DNA of 64,000 bases from assembly GCA_013397935.1 (NCBI GenBank), contig VZRN01003449.1, positions 485,976 through 549,975 on the forward strand, written 5' to 3'. This stretch comes from Dasyornis broadbenti. Taxonomy: Eukaryota; Chordata; Aves; Passeriformes; Dasyornithidae. Below, piece after piece: positions 35,986-46,848 of the stretch. Under the pieces are notes generated by a model. That model did no database searches. It was not told where the DNA came from and saw only the letters and a program-made list of their open reading frames with translations. The position numbers and the translations under genes were made by a program. Every line of letters starts with the position of its first letter. The first letter of the stretch is position 1.

Positions 35986-38900
35986 ACTATACCATGAGCA
36001 GGACTGGTGCTTTTATTTTTTGAAGCCCAAGTCACTATGATTTAATGAGACCTGAGTTTAGAATAGGTACACAGCTCAGATCATCCTTAGAATTTTTTTT
36101 TTTTTTTTTAACAGACTGTCTCCTGATCAATAATGATTTTTAGTTTCCAATATGACTTTTCTGTGTGGCCTGGAACCCTGCAAACCAAAACCTAGCTTAC
36201 TGACAGATTTCGAAATAGATACTGTTGCCTGAGCAAATTTTTGGACAAGTTTGGAGCCACATTAAGAAAAAAAGCTTTTGTATACTTGAAGGTAGATTCA
36301 CAAAGCTGCAATTACCAAGGATTTGCAAAAAAGAGAGTCAGAGGGGGACAGCAAGAACTTGGAAGGTGTGCTTCCTCATAAAAATTTGGAAAAGCTGACA
36401 GGAATTGCAGCATAGTCTAAGAATCCTTGAAAAAAGGATGCGTAGAGATTAAAGGATGAGATTCCAAAGGAAAAAAAGGTGCTCTCCAAAGTGAGTGGAT
36501 CTCTGTGAAGACACCTGCACTCCACATTTCTCAGTGTCAAAGCAATCAAGCAGCTGAGTGGGCAGGCAGGAAGGTGTACCTACACACTCTTCAGTGCTGG
36601 GCTGAACATCTGTTTCCAAAAGCGAAGCTGAGAATGCTTGTCTTCCATCATGTGGATATGACTGCAAAAGCTAAACAAAGGTTAAAAGTTAAACTGCCTT
36701 AGACTCACATCTAGCAAACAAGTTCTGACTGAGTGCTGGACAACTGGAACAATACAGAAGACTGTGCCTTTTTCCATGGCCTATTCAGTTCCTGAGCCTT
36801 CTGATTTAGATACACAGAGACACAATGCAGAGTTCTCTCTCTCATGCAGCACTCAGTGAGAGTGGAAGAGACCCAACAGAAACAGAGCTGAGAGATTTAA
36901 GATGAATGCTGGAATTGCAGGGAACCTGACAGAGTGTGAAAAGAGCTATGATTTCCTCTGCAATGGAAGTGCGGCAATACTGCTACAAACTTTAGGAGGT
37001 TCTGACAACATGCCTTTCTGTTCAAGTATTTTGGCCCACATTGTTCCTTGTATCAGGGCTGGTAGGGTCTGTGGGATGAACTATCCCATGCCTGAAACCA
37101 GGAAGATGTTTTAGCTGTCATCAGTCCATTGTAGAACACATCAGCCACTCATGTTACTGAGAGGCTCCAAGGCCACCACACGTCAGCAGGACAGGAATTT
37201 TGAGTTGCCTATTGAAATAAGTGGTTGCCTCCCAAAAGCTCTGCACAGAGGGAACAAGGGTCAGCACGGCACTGCATGGGAGCCCTCAGCCCCCTGCTGC
37301 GATGTCAAATGTGAAAAGGTCAGGAAGAAAAGCTGTATCATCACACTGTTGCTGCACGGGAAACATCTCATTTCTTGGTACAGGGACAAAAAGTGTAAAA
37401 TTACTCAGAGAAGCACTTCAGCAGTGGCCTTTGCTGTCAAGACACACTGCTGTTGAGTTCAAAAATTTGTGCAGTACTGAAGTATAGGGTCACAGGCAAA
37501 GTACACTAGGTTGCTGACACAGGGAACAACTTCAATAAATGAACTACTGAGAGAGCTGAAACCATAGGGATCCCATTCTGATTCAGAGGCACTTTGCTTT
37601 CCACTTGTTTGTACAAAACAGCTCCTGATGAGGCACTCCTCAGTGCCAGAAAGGATGCATCGCTTGCTGGCTGAGCTATCGCAGAAATTGGAAGGACCTG
37701 TGGAGTTTCAGGTCAATTGCTACAATCCAGGGAAGACAATCCAGACAAGGCAAAGCAGCATGTCTGGCTGTGGGCTGTTTGGTTGGCCTTTTTTGAAGTG
37801 CAGTACTCAGGAATTTTCAGAGCGCAAAGGTTGGCAGCTGGGTTTTGGTTCTCATCTGACTTTTTGTACATGAGAGATACACTACATCACTGAGCTGTGT
37901 TAACAATGATGTGCTCTTGAAAAATCATAGATATACATCACTCTAAGGTTAAAACAGGAAAGTAGACTACATGCAGCTGAGGAACATTTAGCAAAGAAAA
38001 TCAAGTGTAGGAAATTTCCAGGAAAAACACAGGTCGCAGGAAGCTTAGATGGAGAAAAGGCAGCTGATGCACGAGCTAGAGAGTTTACTTTCCTTCCCTT
38101 TCATGCTGGTGCTCCAGAGTTTGTTGGTCAGAAAACTGTACTGTACAAGCACACCATTACAGTGCAGTATCTAATATCAAGACCTGACCATAAAGCAGGT
38201 GGCACAAAGCAGTCTAACAGTCAAGTAATTCTGTTGGAACTAAAATCCAGGGGAAGGAGCCAACAGCTCGTGTGTTTGTTCCTAAGATACAAGCAAGCTT
38301 TGTGATAATAGAATTCATCCCATGTGTGGTGGCAGTGTGGCATAAATGAGGAAAGGACCCCATTTCAGCTGCTTGCTGATACAGCTGAGTGACTGCAGAG
38401 CAGCAGATGGGATACAACTCTACTCAGGTTCCATTCTGCTGAGCAGGAAAAGAGTTGGCATTTTCCACTGAGTCTCTACTGCCTGCTGAGGAGGAAAGAC
38501 AGTAGTCTCAGAAACTCCTCCTAAAACTCAGAGTGCTAACTCGAGGTCTGTCGCCAGCTTTGCCAGAAGGCAGAAATGAAGGTTAAGGTTTCTCCTACCT
38601 GTAAGTGGAGACTAAAAAAGAAAGAAGTGGAAAGCACCTCTCTAGTAACTCATGAATCTAGACATTTTCCTCTATAATTTAAACAACTGGCAAAATAAAG
38701 AACTAATCAAATAGGACTAGAGTTAGGAGGGAGATGTGTCTTCCAAGTCTCTGGGATGTGCTAGACAGTTCACTGTAGCAGATTTAGCATTCTATCTGTG
38801 GTCAAACTTACCTGAGATACTAAGCTCTAGCTGTACCAGGAGCAACACATTGCATAATTGCATTAAGATTAGATTAGATTTAAAACAAGGCAATAGCAGG

Positions 38901-40740
38901 GAACAGAGCTGGAAAACCTGTTGTTACATACTGTTGTGAATTATTCCCATGTCTTTGGGCATTGTTCTAGGAACTCATAGTCAAACCTGTATCAGACTAC
39001 ACACCCAGTGAAAAAGGTTCCCCAAAACATCCAGAATACACACATACGGACACAAATGGCAGTGCTAATATGGGAAGGTGCTCGTATACAACTTTTTACT
39101 GAACTCAAAATAGCTGTTCAGAAGACGGCTCACACATCTGAATAGGTTTTCCAGAAATTGCACACTTCCTGTGCAGTAAGGCTTTATCAACAGGACTGCA
39201 AGGAATTTCTGTAAACAGCAAGTAGCTAAAGCAATGTTTTCCTCAATACCTAATTTCTCTGCAAAAGAAATGGGGGAGAAAGCCTCTAATTTTTCCTCAT
39301 AAAGAAGTGTATGCTTCTAAACAGTTGCAGTGGTAAGCAGAATGTGTTGCACTAAACTGCTGTCCTCACCCTTATGCTGCTGGATACATATGGCAGCTCT
39401 CCCCAAAGTGCTTTCATCAGAGACAGTGTCCTTTTTGGTCTGCTATCTGGATCAATAGCAAACTCAATCACTATTTTATGTTTTGAGCTGTCTGCTTTGA
39501 AGTGTGTTTGCTTTAAAGCATGTATGCTTTCCCCAGCTTATAGTCAGATACTTTATTTTACATAAAAGGCTTGCTTTTGGTCTTTAAAAAGTACCTTTGG
39601 ACACAGTAATGTGAGTACTTTGCAGCTGGAATCCTCTAGACCTTTTCCAATCAAGTGACACATAATTGTCAACTTTGACTACATTGCAAAGAAACCATTA
39701 TAAAACATAGCCTAGTTTCACAGAAACCTTCGGTTTTTGAAAACTCAGCTTGCTTTAAAACAAAGAAAACCTTTGCACACTGAAATATATACACAAATAC
39801 TTTCTTACTTTAAAATACAGACTTAACTTCTGTCTACACCATCTGCTTGTGCCGTAGCTCACCTGCTAAAGCTGTTACAGACTATGATGAGGCCTATTAA
39901 GAAACCAGATGAAAACACAAATTTCACCTTTTATCTAGGTTGACTCATACCTCTGAGAAAAGCCTTTTCATATCAGATAAAGACTGATTTTTCTATTTAT
40001 ATTCCCATCTCAGCCAGAAACATTTCTGCTCAGACACTATTTCCACTTACACTATTTATAGTTTTACCAATGGGTTACATCTAACCCAGCAACTCTAACT
40101 CCAGAGTGTTCCATTCAAGGCCCAAGCTCACAAATTTAAGGTTTTAACTACATCTTTGTTTCACTCAAGCCTGCTATTCACCTTTCCCAATACTCCTTTT
40201 CAAAAGGCTGGGAGACAGTTTTCTAGCAAAATGAACAATGCATACAGAATAATTTTCAGTTTCTTCCTGCATGGCATTTTTGTATTGTGACTTTTCTTAG
40301 GGGTTCTATGTACCTGTTATTCTTCACCTTACTACCAAATAATCTTAACTCCAAATGTTCTTGATACTGCTCAAAAATAAAGAATACTTCCCCTCAAACT
40401 CCTCCTGTTTTATTCTAGGAAACCTTAACCTAAACTAGGAGGCTCCAAACCCAAAACTGTCTGTGAGGAGAAGTTGTTGGAAGCCAAGCTATAGATGTTT
40501 AGCTAACCTGTTGCAAAAAACAAGCCTCACCCAAAACTACAGCAGAATATCACACAGTTGCTTTTTCCACTCAGAGAGGCAAAAAGCATTTTATGGTCAC
40601 TAAAACAATGATGTTTAAGAAGACAACTAATTTCTTCATAAATATTGTTACAATGACTTAAGAGATGGTCGTTTTCCTGTGGAAGAAAAGAGCTTTCATA
40701 GTGAATGTTCTTTCCAATCTCTACTGAATACAACTGATGT

Positions 40741-40741
<1 letters not shown>
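35986..40741. other. Intergenic, no gene recognised
   Basis: Mixed AT-rich sequence with a T run at 36090-36109. A somewhat GC-richer patch at about 36440-38560 may be an old unrecognised repeat. All open frames are short and lack codon or splice support. Confidence 0.5.

Positions 40742-40783
<42 letters not shown>
40742..40783. repeat. 42-bp uninterrupted poly-A
   Basis: Forty-two consecutive A residues, flanked by tgatgtc on the left and gattgatata on the right. No matching target duplication or retrocopy was identified upstream. Confidence 0.95.
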
Positions 40784-40785
<2 letters not shown>

Positions 40786-41599
40786 TTGATATATGCCTAA
40801 TTGCTGCAATAGAAATAATACCTTAAGAAAAGGAATAAAGAAGTGATGCAATAATTGCAGGAAAGAGCAGTCCAATCAAGGAACACTTGTCAAAAGATAA
40901 TTTGAAGAACAAAGCCAAAGGCAACAACTGCACATTCTAAGCCCTGAAGCATACTCTGAGTCAACTGCTTCTACAAAGATAAGTTACCATGAGCGACATG
41001 CAGGTCAGAAAACCCAAAACCCTCACGTCATTAACAATATAGCTAGAAATACAACTTGGTACAGCTGAGGAAAACATGCAGGAAGGCAAAAGGATTAGAA
41101 ACTGCAAGGATTGAATTAGCTATTTATAAACACAGTAGCAGTTCACAACTTAGAAGTACATCTCAAGTAGTGTAGACCAGAGTAAGAACACACAGAAAGA
41201 TGTCTGAGTGTCTATACAGTAAGTTACTTGATGCACATCCAACACTCTCACTCAGCAGTAGCAGGGGGGAAAAAATGGAGAAGTAAACAAAGAATAACAG
41301 AAGTGTTAATGTTTTAACTATTTAAGCCCATCCATGAATATAAAAAAATACTCAGGCTCTAAATATTGTGTTATGGTAAAGTTTCTCCAAAGACAATGCT
41401 GCATAAAAACAATTCTGCGATTACAAGGGAATGGAAAGTGTGGTCAAAATAATCAGCAAGCTGAGTCAGTGTCAAGTGGAGTTTCAACTGGCAAGATGCT
41501 CTTTCTGTAGAGCTTTGTATCATGAATCCCATTGCAATACTGTTGGATGCTACCGGGAAGCTGGAGTGGAACTCTTCATTAGAAACATAGTAACACTAG
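40784..41599. other. Intergenic, no gene recognised
   Basis: AT-rich sequence between the poly-A run and a CR1 fragment. Nothing was recognised. Confidence 0.55.
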
Positions 41600-41865
41600 A
41601 AGTGAGTGGTTCAAACTGAAAGGGGGAGAACTTACCTCAGATGTATGGACGAAATTCTTCCCTGCAGTGAGGCAGTGGCACAGGTTGCCCAGACAAGCTG
41701 CGGATGTCCCATCCCTGGCAGTGTTCAAGGCCAGGTTGGATGGGGCTTTGAACAACCTCATCATCTACTGGAAGATGTCCCTGCCTATGTCAGGGGGGCT
41801 AGAACTAGGTAGTCTTTAATGTCCCTTCTCACACAAGCCATTCTATGCTTCTGTATTCATTCTTT
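41600..41865 (+). mobile_element. CR1 LINE fragment, sense, 3' end
   Basis: The classic CR1 3' terminus is readable: gaggcagtggcacaggttgcccag, ccatccctggcagtgttcaaggccaggttggatgggg, gatgtccctgcctatgtcaggggg and finally ccattctatgcttctgt. It is about 265 bp and 5'-truncated. It lies immediately downstream of the relaxin gene's 3' end, in the opposite orientation. Confidence 0.92.
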
Positions 41866-41907
41866 TGACAGAGGAAGAATAATTTGGCAACACTTAGTAT
41901 AATTACA

Positions 41908-41913
41908 TTTTAA
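41908..41913 (-). terminator. Candidate relaxin polyadenylation signal (ATTAAA)
   Basis: The complement of tttaat gives ATTAAA on the minus strand, about 320 nt past the relaxin stop and just before the CR1 fragment. No AATAAA was seen nearer. Inferred only. Confidence 0.3.
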
Positions 41914-42231
41914 TGAAATATTGAAGTTCTTCTTAAAGTGTTACAAAGATATAATACATTTGTAATATAAGTGTAAAGGCTTACATTAAAATGAGAAGAC
42001 TTAGTAAAAAATATAGATTAGAAGTTACTGCAGCAAAACAAACTCATTGCAATTACACTTGTGTTTTGTTTGTTTTGTTGTTTTGGGGTTTTTTTTTTTA
42101 AGAAAATCAGCTATATTGACTGGCACATACAGACAAGATAAAATACAGCAAGAGTTTTCTTCATCCAGGAAGTATTCAATCAAGTAGCACTGCAACAAAC
42201 ACTGATTTCATGCATAAGTGTAGAGAGGATA

Positions 42232-42599
42232 TTAAACTCTGCATATAGTACTAATTTCAGCCTTTGTACAACCCCATTTGCAACACATTCCTGCCAAACC
42301 CAGAGACTCCCGTTTTCTTCTGGGATACCTGGCCCAAAGATAGCTGCTTGATTCCATGGGATTTGCAATTCCTGTTCCTCCCCTGTCCTTCTGAACAGCT
42401 TCCTCTACCTGGTGAACAAGTTTTTTGAAGTCTCCTGCCATAGGTACATATTCGTTATAGTAATTTAAACTATACAAGTCCTTAAATGTCTCCCATCCAA
42501 GAAATGGGCTGCTTCTCTGCAGCTGCTCTCCTTCAGGATCCAAAATTGATTGCAGGTTGAGGTTTCCCAGTAGTTTGTTACTTGCTGTTTGTGCAGAAT
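42232..42599 (-). CDS. RLN: Relaxin-like gene exon 2 (C-peptide and A chain)
   Basis: The exon is 368 nt. Acceptor ttctctttaaacag joins g|at to make D73, and the exon ends at TAA 42234-42232. The C-peptide includes SSPFLGWETFKDLY and DFKKLVHQVEEAVQKD. A basic RRKR precedes the A chain, which ends STICRV. All four A-chain cysteines are present. Confidence 0.93.
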
Positions 42600-45108
42600 C
42601 TGTTTAAAGAGAAGACTTTTTTAAGATCAGGCTGTAGGAACATCAAAAGGAGCACACACCTCTAAGAAATAGCAACAAAACTCACTCAGTAATAAGTGAA
42701 GCACTATTATGTAGAACTGTCAGTACTTCAGAGTCTCCACACCATGACTTACTTGTAGCTTACTTTTAGTGGAATCTACGTTTTAAAGTCTATACCTCCT
42801 GTTAGGCATGGAGAGTACACAGAAACAACTGTAATTGAAGTAAAGGCATCCTATCACAACTGCAGTGTTAGCGATAGAGAAGCCTCAATATTTCCACAGA
42901 AACAGAATTTTGTTGTAAATGTATCCAGATATGTATCCAGAAACACCACAGAGCTATGACATGTGTCTGATGAATTACATTAGACCCCTCCTGTCCTGTG
43001 CACAATTACACAAAGAAGAACAAATGTAGGAAGGACTAAATAAGCAAGGATTGCATGTAAACTGATTCTTACAGATTGTATCTTTCTGTAGCTATTTTAA
43101 ACTGATGCTTTCCACTCATTTCTTGCATTGAGACTCATTCTATGCCTTGAGAAATCAAGGCATATCAGAGGTCTGCAGCATTTACTTATGACATGCTTCA
43201 TCTCATTGACTAAAGTGTTCTCAAAAACCCAGCTCTACTTCCTTTCCCCTCACACTTTTTATTTTACTTCTGCAAGGGAAATGGTGTTGCTTACTTCAGC
43301 TAATGTGAAGAAAAGAAGTTTCTTCAATTCTTAATTTAAAAAGGATCCAAAATAATTATTTGTCTTGTGATCTTAATACTGTTAATATGGTTAATTTTTT
43401 GTTTCAGGAAGCTGAATGAGAACATCCAATGAGTGGATTTTATATTTACTTTTATATGGCTATTTAGTATATAGAACCTAACTTCTACATAAAACAGCTG
43501 CCTGAGTGGGTGCAAAAATAAAAGTAGGTTTAGCTACTTTATTAATTAGACAGTGACTGCTATTTAATGGTCTTTTGGGGTGGAGAAGACTTTTAGTTAG
43601 ACATTATACAGCACAGTGGAGGCTCCTTAGAGACTGCTGTTCTCAGAAGCTGCTGTTAAGAAAAAGGAAAGTAAAATTTGCTGGGAAAGAACGTAATCCC
43701 TGCAGAGGGTCTATGTAAGTAATTTGTTATATTTACAAAGGTGAGTTTTATCTTTTACTTAATGTGTTGGGGGGGGNNNNNNNNNNNNNNNNNNNNNNNN
43801 NNNNNNNNNNNNNNNNNNNNNNNNNNNNNNNNNNNNNNNNNNNNNNNNNCCAGAAAACCCAGAATACTGGATTCATTAGCTGCCTGAAGTTTTAGGTGAT
43901 TTCACTAACAATGTGTTTAATCAGGAAAAAAAAAATCTCTTCCATTGCACGTTTGAGCCATAATTCCAGCTTTTGTCCTTGGTAAAAACGTTATTTTTCA
44001 CTGCTCAAAATATCAACATAAATTGGAATCACCACTTAAAATTACTGTTACATTACCTCAGTTTGAGAATACAGCCCAAAAGGCATCTACTTACAATTTC
44101 TTAATATGTTGGGTTTGGGACACGCAACAGTAAAACTATGAGGAATATTTTACCTCTTAAGTGTTTCACCATAAAGCAGTTCTTGCTGTGTCAGTTGTAA
44201 CCTGAAGCACCAGAGAGTTCCACCCAGCCTCCAAAGTACCAACTCTTTGATGCAGAGCAGCACAAGAGAGCGGTAACAACCCTCACGATCCCACATCCAT
44301 GGCGCTCCCGCGCATCCCGGCAGCTCTGACGGACAGCGCGGCGTCAGAGCTCCCGTCCGGGAGGGAAACCCCAGAAGGGAACTCGCTTCGTTCTCCCGCC
44401 CAAGGAATTACCAGCCCTTGGAAAGGGAGAGAGGCTATGGCGACAGGCATTCCCTACCGCTCTCCAGGACGCATCAGACCTCCCCACACGGCCAAGAGAG
44501 GGAAACGGTGTGATTTTGTAGGATTCTAAAGTAGAAGTCCCTCTGCTGCCGGCAGCCCTGCGCAGCAGCGCGGTATCTTCGTACTGACCAATAACTTTGC
44601 GGGTTATCCCGGCAAAAAACCGCTCTCCGCCTGCCGTCCCTTTTCCTCTGAATCTAAGGGGATCCGTCCAGAAGTCACGGAAATGCCAACTAGCATCTGG
44701 AGGGAAAGCGAGAGGGACGGGGACCTTCCCTCGGCGGCTCCGCGCGGGAGGAGAGAGGGGCGCCGCGGGGCGCTCGCCTTTCCCCGTTCCCTCCCAATCT
44801 CTCCATTCCTCCTCGCAGGCGCCGTCGCTCGGCAGCGAGCGAAGCGCCCCGACAGCCGCCTGCCCCTCGGCCCCGCTCCCGGGACACTCACCGGTCGCAG
44901 GCGCCGGCTCCACCGCCAGCAGGGAGAGCCGCTTCCGGCGGGCCCCGCCGCAGGTGAAGATGACGGCGCGGATGAACTCCCGGCCGCACAGCTTCACCCC
45001 GTACCCGTCCCCCTCGCCCGCGGGCTGCACGGCGGCGGGACGGCCCGGCGGTGCGGCGCACAGCAGTGCCACTGCGGCGCACAGCACTCGCAGCTTGCCC
45101 ATCCCCAT
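42232..45108 (-). CDS. RLN: Relaxin-family prohormone (RLN, RLN3-like sequence), complete, two exons
   Basis: A secreted insulin-superfamily hormone that acts through RXFP GPCRs. Exon 1 is 44892-45108 and exon 2 is 42232-42599; joined they are 585 nt, 194 residues plus TAA. Residues 1-24 are a signal peptide (MGMGKLRVLCAAVALLCAAP core). The B chain at about 31-57 has LCGREFIRAVIFTCGG, carrying the RxxxRxxI receptor motif and C-x11-C. A basic RRKR follows directly. The C-peptide runs to RYPRRKR (163-169), and the A chain (170-194) has CCKWGCTKAEISTIC with CC-x3-C-x8-C spacing. The single phase-1 intron in the C-peptide is the superfamily position. The B and A chains look RLN3-like, but position between JAK2 and PLGRKT makes it the orthologue of the mammalian RLN1/RLN2/INSL4/INSL6 cluster. 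The start is the first ATG of the signal peptide; an in-frame ATG at codon 3 is an alternative. The intron holds a 73-bp gap. Confidence 0.93.
42600..44891 (-). other. RLN: Relaxin-like gene intron 1
   Basis: A 2.3-kb intron (AT-rich except for its 5' 600 bp, which lies in the CpG island). It contains the gap at 43777-43849. No other exon was recognised, and the two flanking exons join in frame without one. Confidence 0.85.
43777..43849. other. Assembly gap (73 N)
   Basis: Seventy-three N follow a run of eight G, within the relaxin intron. The poly-G edge suggests a sequencing stop at a G-rich tract. Confidence 0.99.
44892..45108 (-). CDS. RLN: Relaxin-like gene exon 1 (signal peptide, B chain, start of C-peptide)
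   Basis: The exon is 217 nt, running from ATG at 45108-45106 to donor gcgaccg|gtgagt, in phase 1. It is very GC-rich (CpG island). It encodes the signal peptide, the full B chain with both cysteines (residues 41 and 53), and the first C-peptide residues after RRKR. The open frame continues upstream to 45243 and downstream into the intron, but those parts are promoter and intron. Confidence 0.93.
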
Positions 45109-45211
45109 GGCTCCGTCCCCGTCCCGCGGGCGCGTTCCCAGCAGACCCGACGGCCGCCACAACGCCCCCGACCGCGGCGTCCAGCCCAGCCCCGCCGCTG
45201 CTCGCCGCCCG

Positions 45212-45220
45212 CCTTTTATG
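45212..45220 (-). promoter_or_regulatory. RLN: TATA-like box of the relaxin gene
   Basis: The complement reads CATAAAAGG, about 105 nt upstream of the ATG, in the right orientation and distance for a short 5' UTR. It is the only TATA-like motif in a GC-rich promoter. Confidence 0.6.
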
Positions 45221-45235
45221 CGCTGCGAGCGGCGC

Positions 45236-45242
45236 TGAGTCA
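45236..45242. promoter_or_regulatory. AP-1/TRE consensus (TGAGTCA)
   Basis: A perfect TGAGTCA heptamer lies about 16 bp upstream of the TATA-like box, followed by a GC-box-like run (ccgccccggccccggcccc, 45243-45262). It may bind Fos/Jun factors. Function is inferred from the sequence only. Confidence 0.5.
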
Positions 45243-45560
45243 CCGCCCCGGCCCCGGCCCCGAGCCCCCTCCCCTTCCCCAGTCCCGCCGCTGTCGTCTG
45301 TCGCCGGGCGGTCCCTGAAACAGGCTTCGAGGAGCCCTCGAGCAGCGCTTCCCCCTGTCTGCTCTTGCTAGCTGTCGCGGCTCTTCACGCCGCCATGAAG
45401 GTGCACCTCACCTCACCTTCGGCCTCCCTCCTCGGACTCCTGGTCCCCTACCTACCCGGACACACGCTCCTTTTCCTTCGCCCGTTCTGCGCCTCAGCTG
45501 TTCCTGTTTGTGGCCACGTAGCAGTGCCGATGCCCTTTCGAATGGCCTTGAAAATGTGAA

Positions 45561-46331
45561 AAGCTTAATCTCGACTGGTTTTTCCCTTGCAGGTCTAGAA
45601 TCTCCGTAATTATCTCTATGTCCTAAAAATGTTGGCTGACATAAAAAGACAGAAACAAGTAAAAGAAACGCACTTTCATAGAAATAGTTCTGCTGTGGAT
45701 ACTAGAAGGGGGATTTCAAAGCCTGGATTCCTCTCAGGTTCGTTGTACTGGAGGACTGAGTTCAGTGGCAGCCACAGGCGTGCAAGTCAGAGATGCCGTG
45801 GCTCCAGCATGGGCATCCTAGGGATACGGAGTTTCATAGGCGCATGTCTCACCAGCAGGCCCCAGCAGGCTCTTGTTGACAAGGGTGGTGGTCTTTGGAC
45901 TTCAGGTAAAACTATGCACTCTGTGAAAGCAAACTTTACTTCTGGATTTATTTGTTGGTTTTGATTTCTTTTCCAGCACAATAGGACAAGAACTGGCTGC
46001 TGTTGCCTTTTATAAAAAGTCATACTGTGGATAACCAGAAGAGTTCATCTCTCTTAAGATACTTTGAAGCTGTTGTCTATAGATCCTTTTGCATGAGGGC
46101 TACACTTTCAATCTCTTGAGTATTGTCGGCAAAAAACCCCCTCAGAACTTAATCTAGGAGAGCACAGAGAATATGTACTGCTACAGACTACAGACAGCTG
46201 AATGACTCACTTGTGCTGGCGGAGAAGTCATAGACTCCAGTCACCTCTTCAAGGAGGACTTGGGTGTTTTACACTGAGCTGGATCTAGTGGAGGGCTAAA
46301 ATAGTGAGCAGCTCGCAAAGTCATTCTGCTT
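45561..46331. other. Relaxin 5' flank, no gene recognised
   Basis: Intermediate-GC sequence between the CpG island and an LTR. Open frames on both strands have no splice or family support. Confidence 0.55.
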
Positions 46332-46848
46332 TAACCTGAGCCAGTTACCAAGTCCCACACAGCCACTTGCTCATTCCCCCATTAGTATGACTACAGAGAG
46401 ACTCAGTGGAGCAAAAGTGAGAAAAGTCATGGCTTGAGATAAAGACAGTTTATTAGGGACAGCAAAACTGTACACACAAGCAAAGCAAAACAAGGAATTG
46501 ATTCAGTGCTTCCCATGGGCGGGCAGGTGTTCATCCACCTTGGGAAGACAAACACCACCATTCCTAATAAACCCTCCTTCCTTTTTCTTCCTTCTTTCCC
46601 CCACTTTATATAGCAGTATGATGTCACTTTTGTTATTTTGGGTCATCTGTCCCATCTGTGTCTCCTCCAAGCACCCCCATACCCCTCTCCAGTGAGGCAG
46701 TACCAAAAGCAGAAAAGGCCTTGACTCTGTGCAAGCCCTGCTCAGCAACAACAAAACATCTCTCTATTATCAACCCTGTCTTCAGCAAAAATCCAAAACA
46801 CAGCCCAATACCAGCCACTGTGAAGAAAAGTCAAAACCAGGACACTTG
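46332..46848 (-). mobile_element. Solo LTR of an endogenous retrovirus, same orientation as relaxin
   Basis: The block matches the layout of a common avian ERV LTR read on the minus strand. TATATAAA is at 46605-46612 (complement of tttatata), and AATAAA is at 46449-46454 (complement of tttatt) about 150 nt downstream. The segment at 46700-46800 (aaaaggccttgactctgtgcaagc, cagcaacaacaaaacatc, tcttcagcaaaaatccaaaacac) is typical U3 sequence of such LTRs. The terminal TG/CA ends are eroded. No internal retroviral region adjoins, so it is a solo LTR. Confidence 0.78.

Larger units (their letters stand above)
44270..45560. promoter_or_regulatory. CpG island over relaxin exon 1 and promoter
   Basis: GC- and CpG-dense sequence surrounded by AT-rich DNA. 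It covers the 5' part of intron 1, exon 1 and about 450 bp upstream. Long open frames on both strands here (for example 44597-45238 on + and 44344-45243 on -) are mostly the result of high GC. Confidence 0.8.

Noticed and set aside
37151..37487. Plus frames of 101 and 88 codons
   Set aside because: Two overlapping frames are open together, with no conserved motif or splice sites. Likely chance or old repeat.
44299..44529. Plus-strand 76-codon frame with a good start context (ccatccATGG), a possible divergent transcript
   Set aside because: It lies in the CpG-rich part of the relaxin intron, shows no family resemblance and has no downstream splice or poly-A evidence.
44344..45243. 299-codon minus open frame over the relaxin exon 1 region taken as one protein
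   Set aside because: Only 44892-45108 is coding. The upstream part crosses the TATA-like box and the downstream part runs past a good gtgagt donor. Exon 2 with the A chain joins in frame at that donor.
44597..45318. Long plus-strand open frames (213, 211 and 106 codons) in the CpG island
   Set aside because: They are shadows of high-GC sequence antisense to relaxin exon 1, rich in P/R/A/S with no domain and no splice support.
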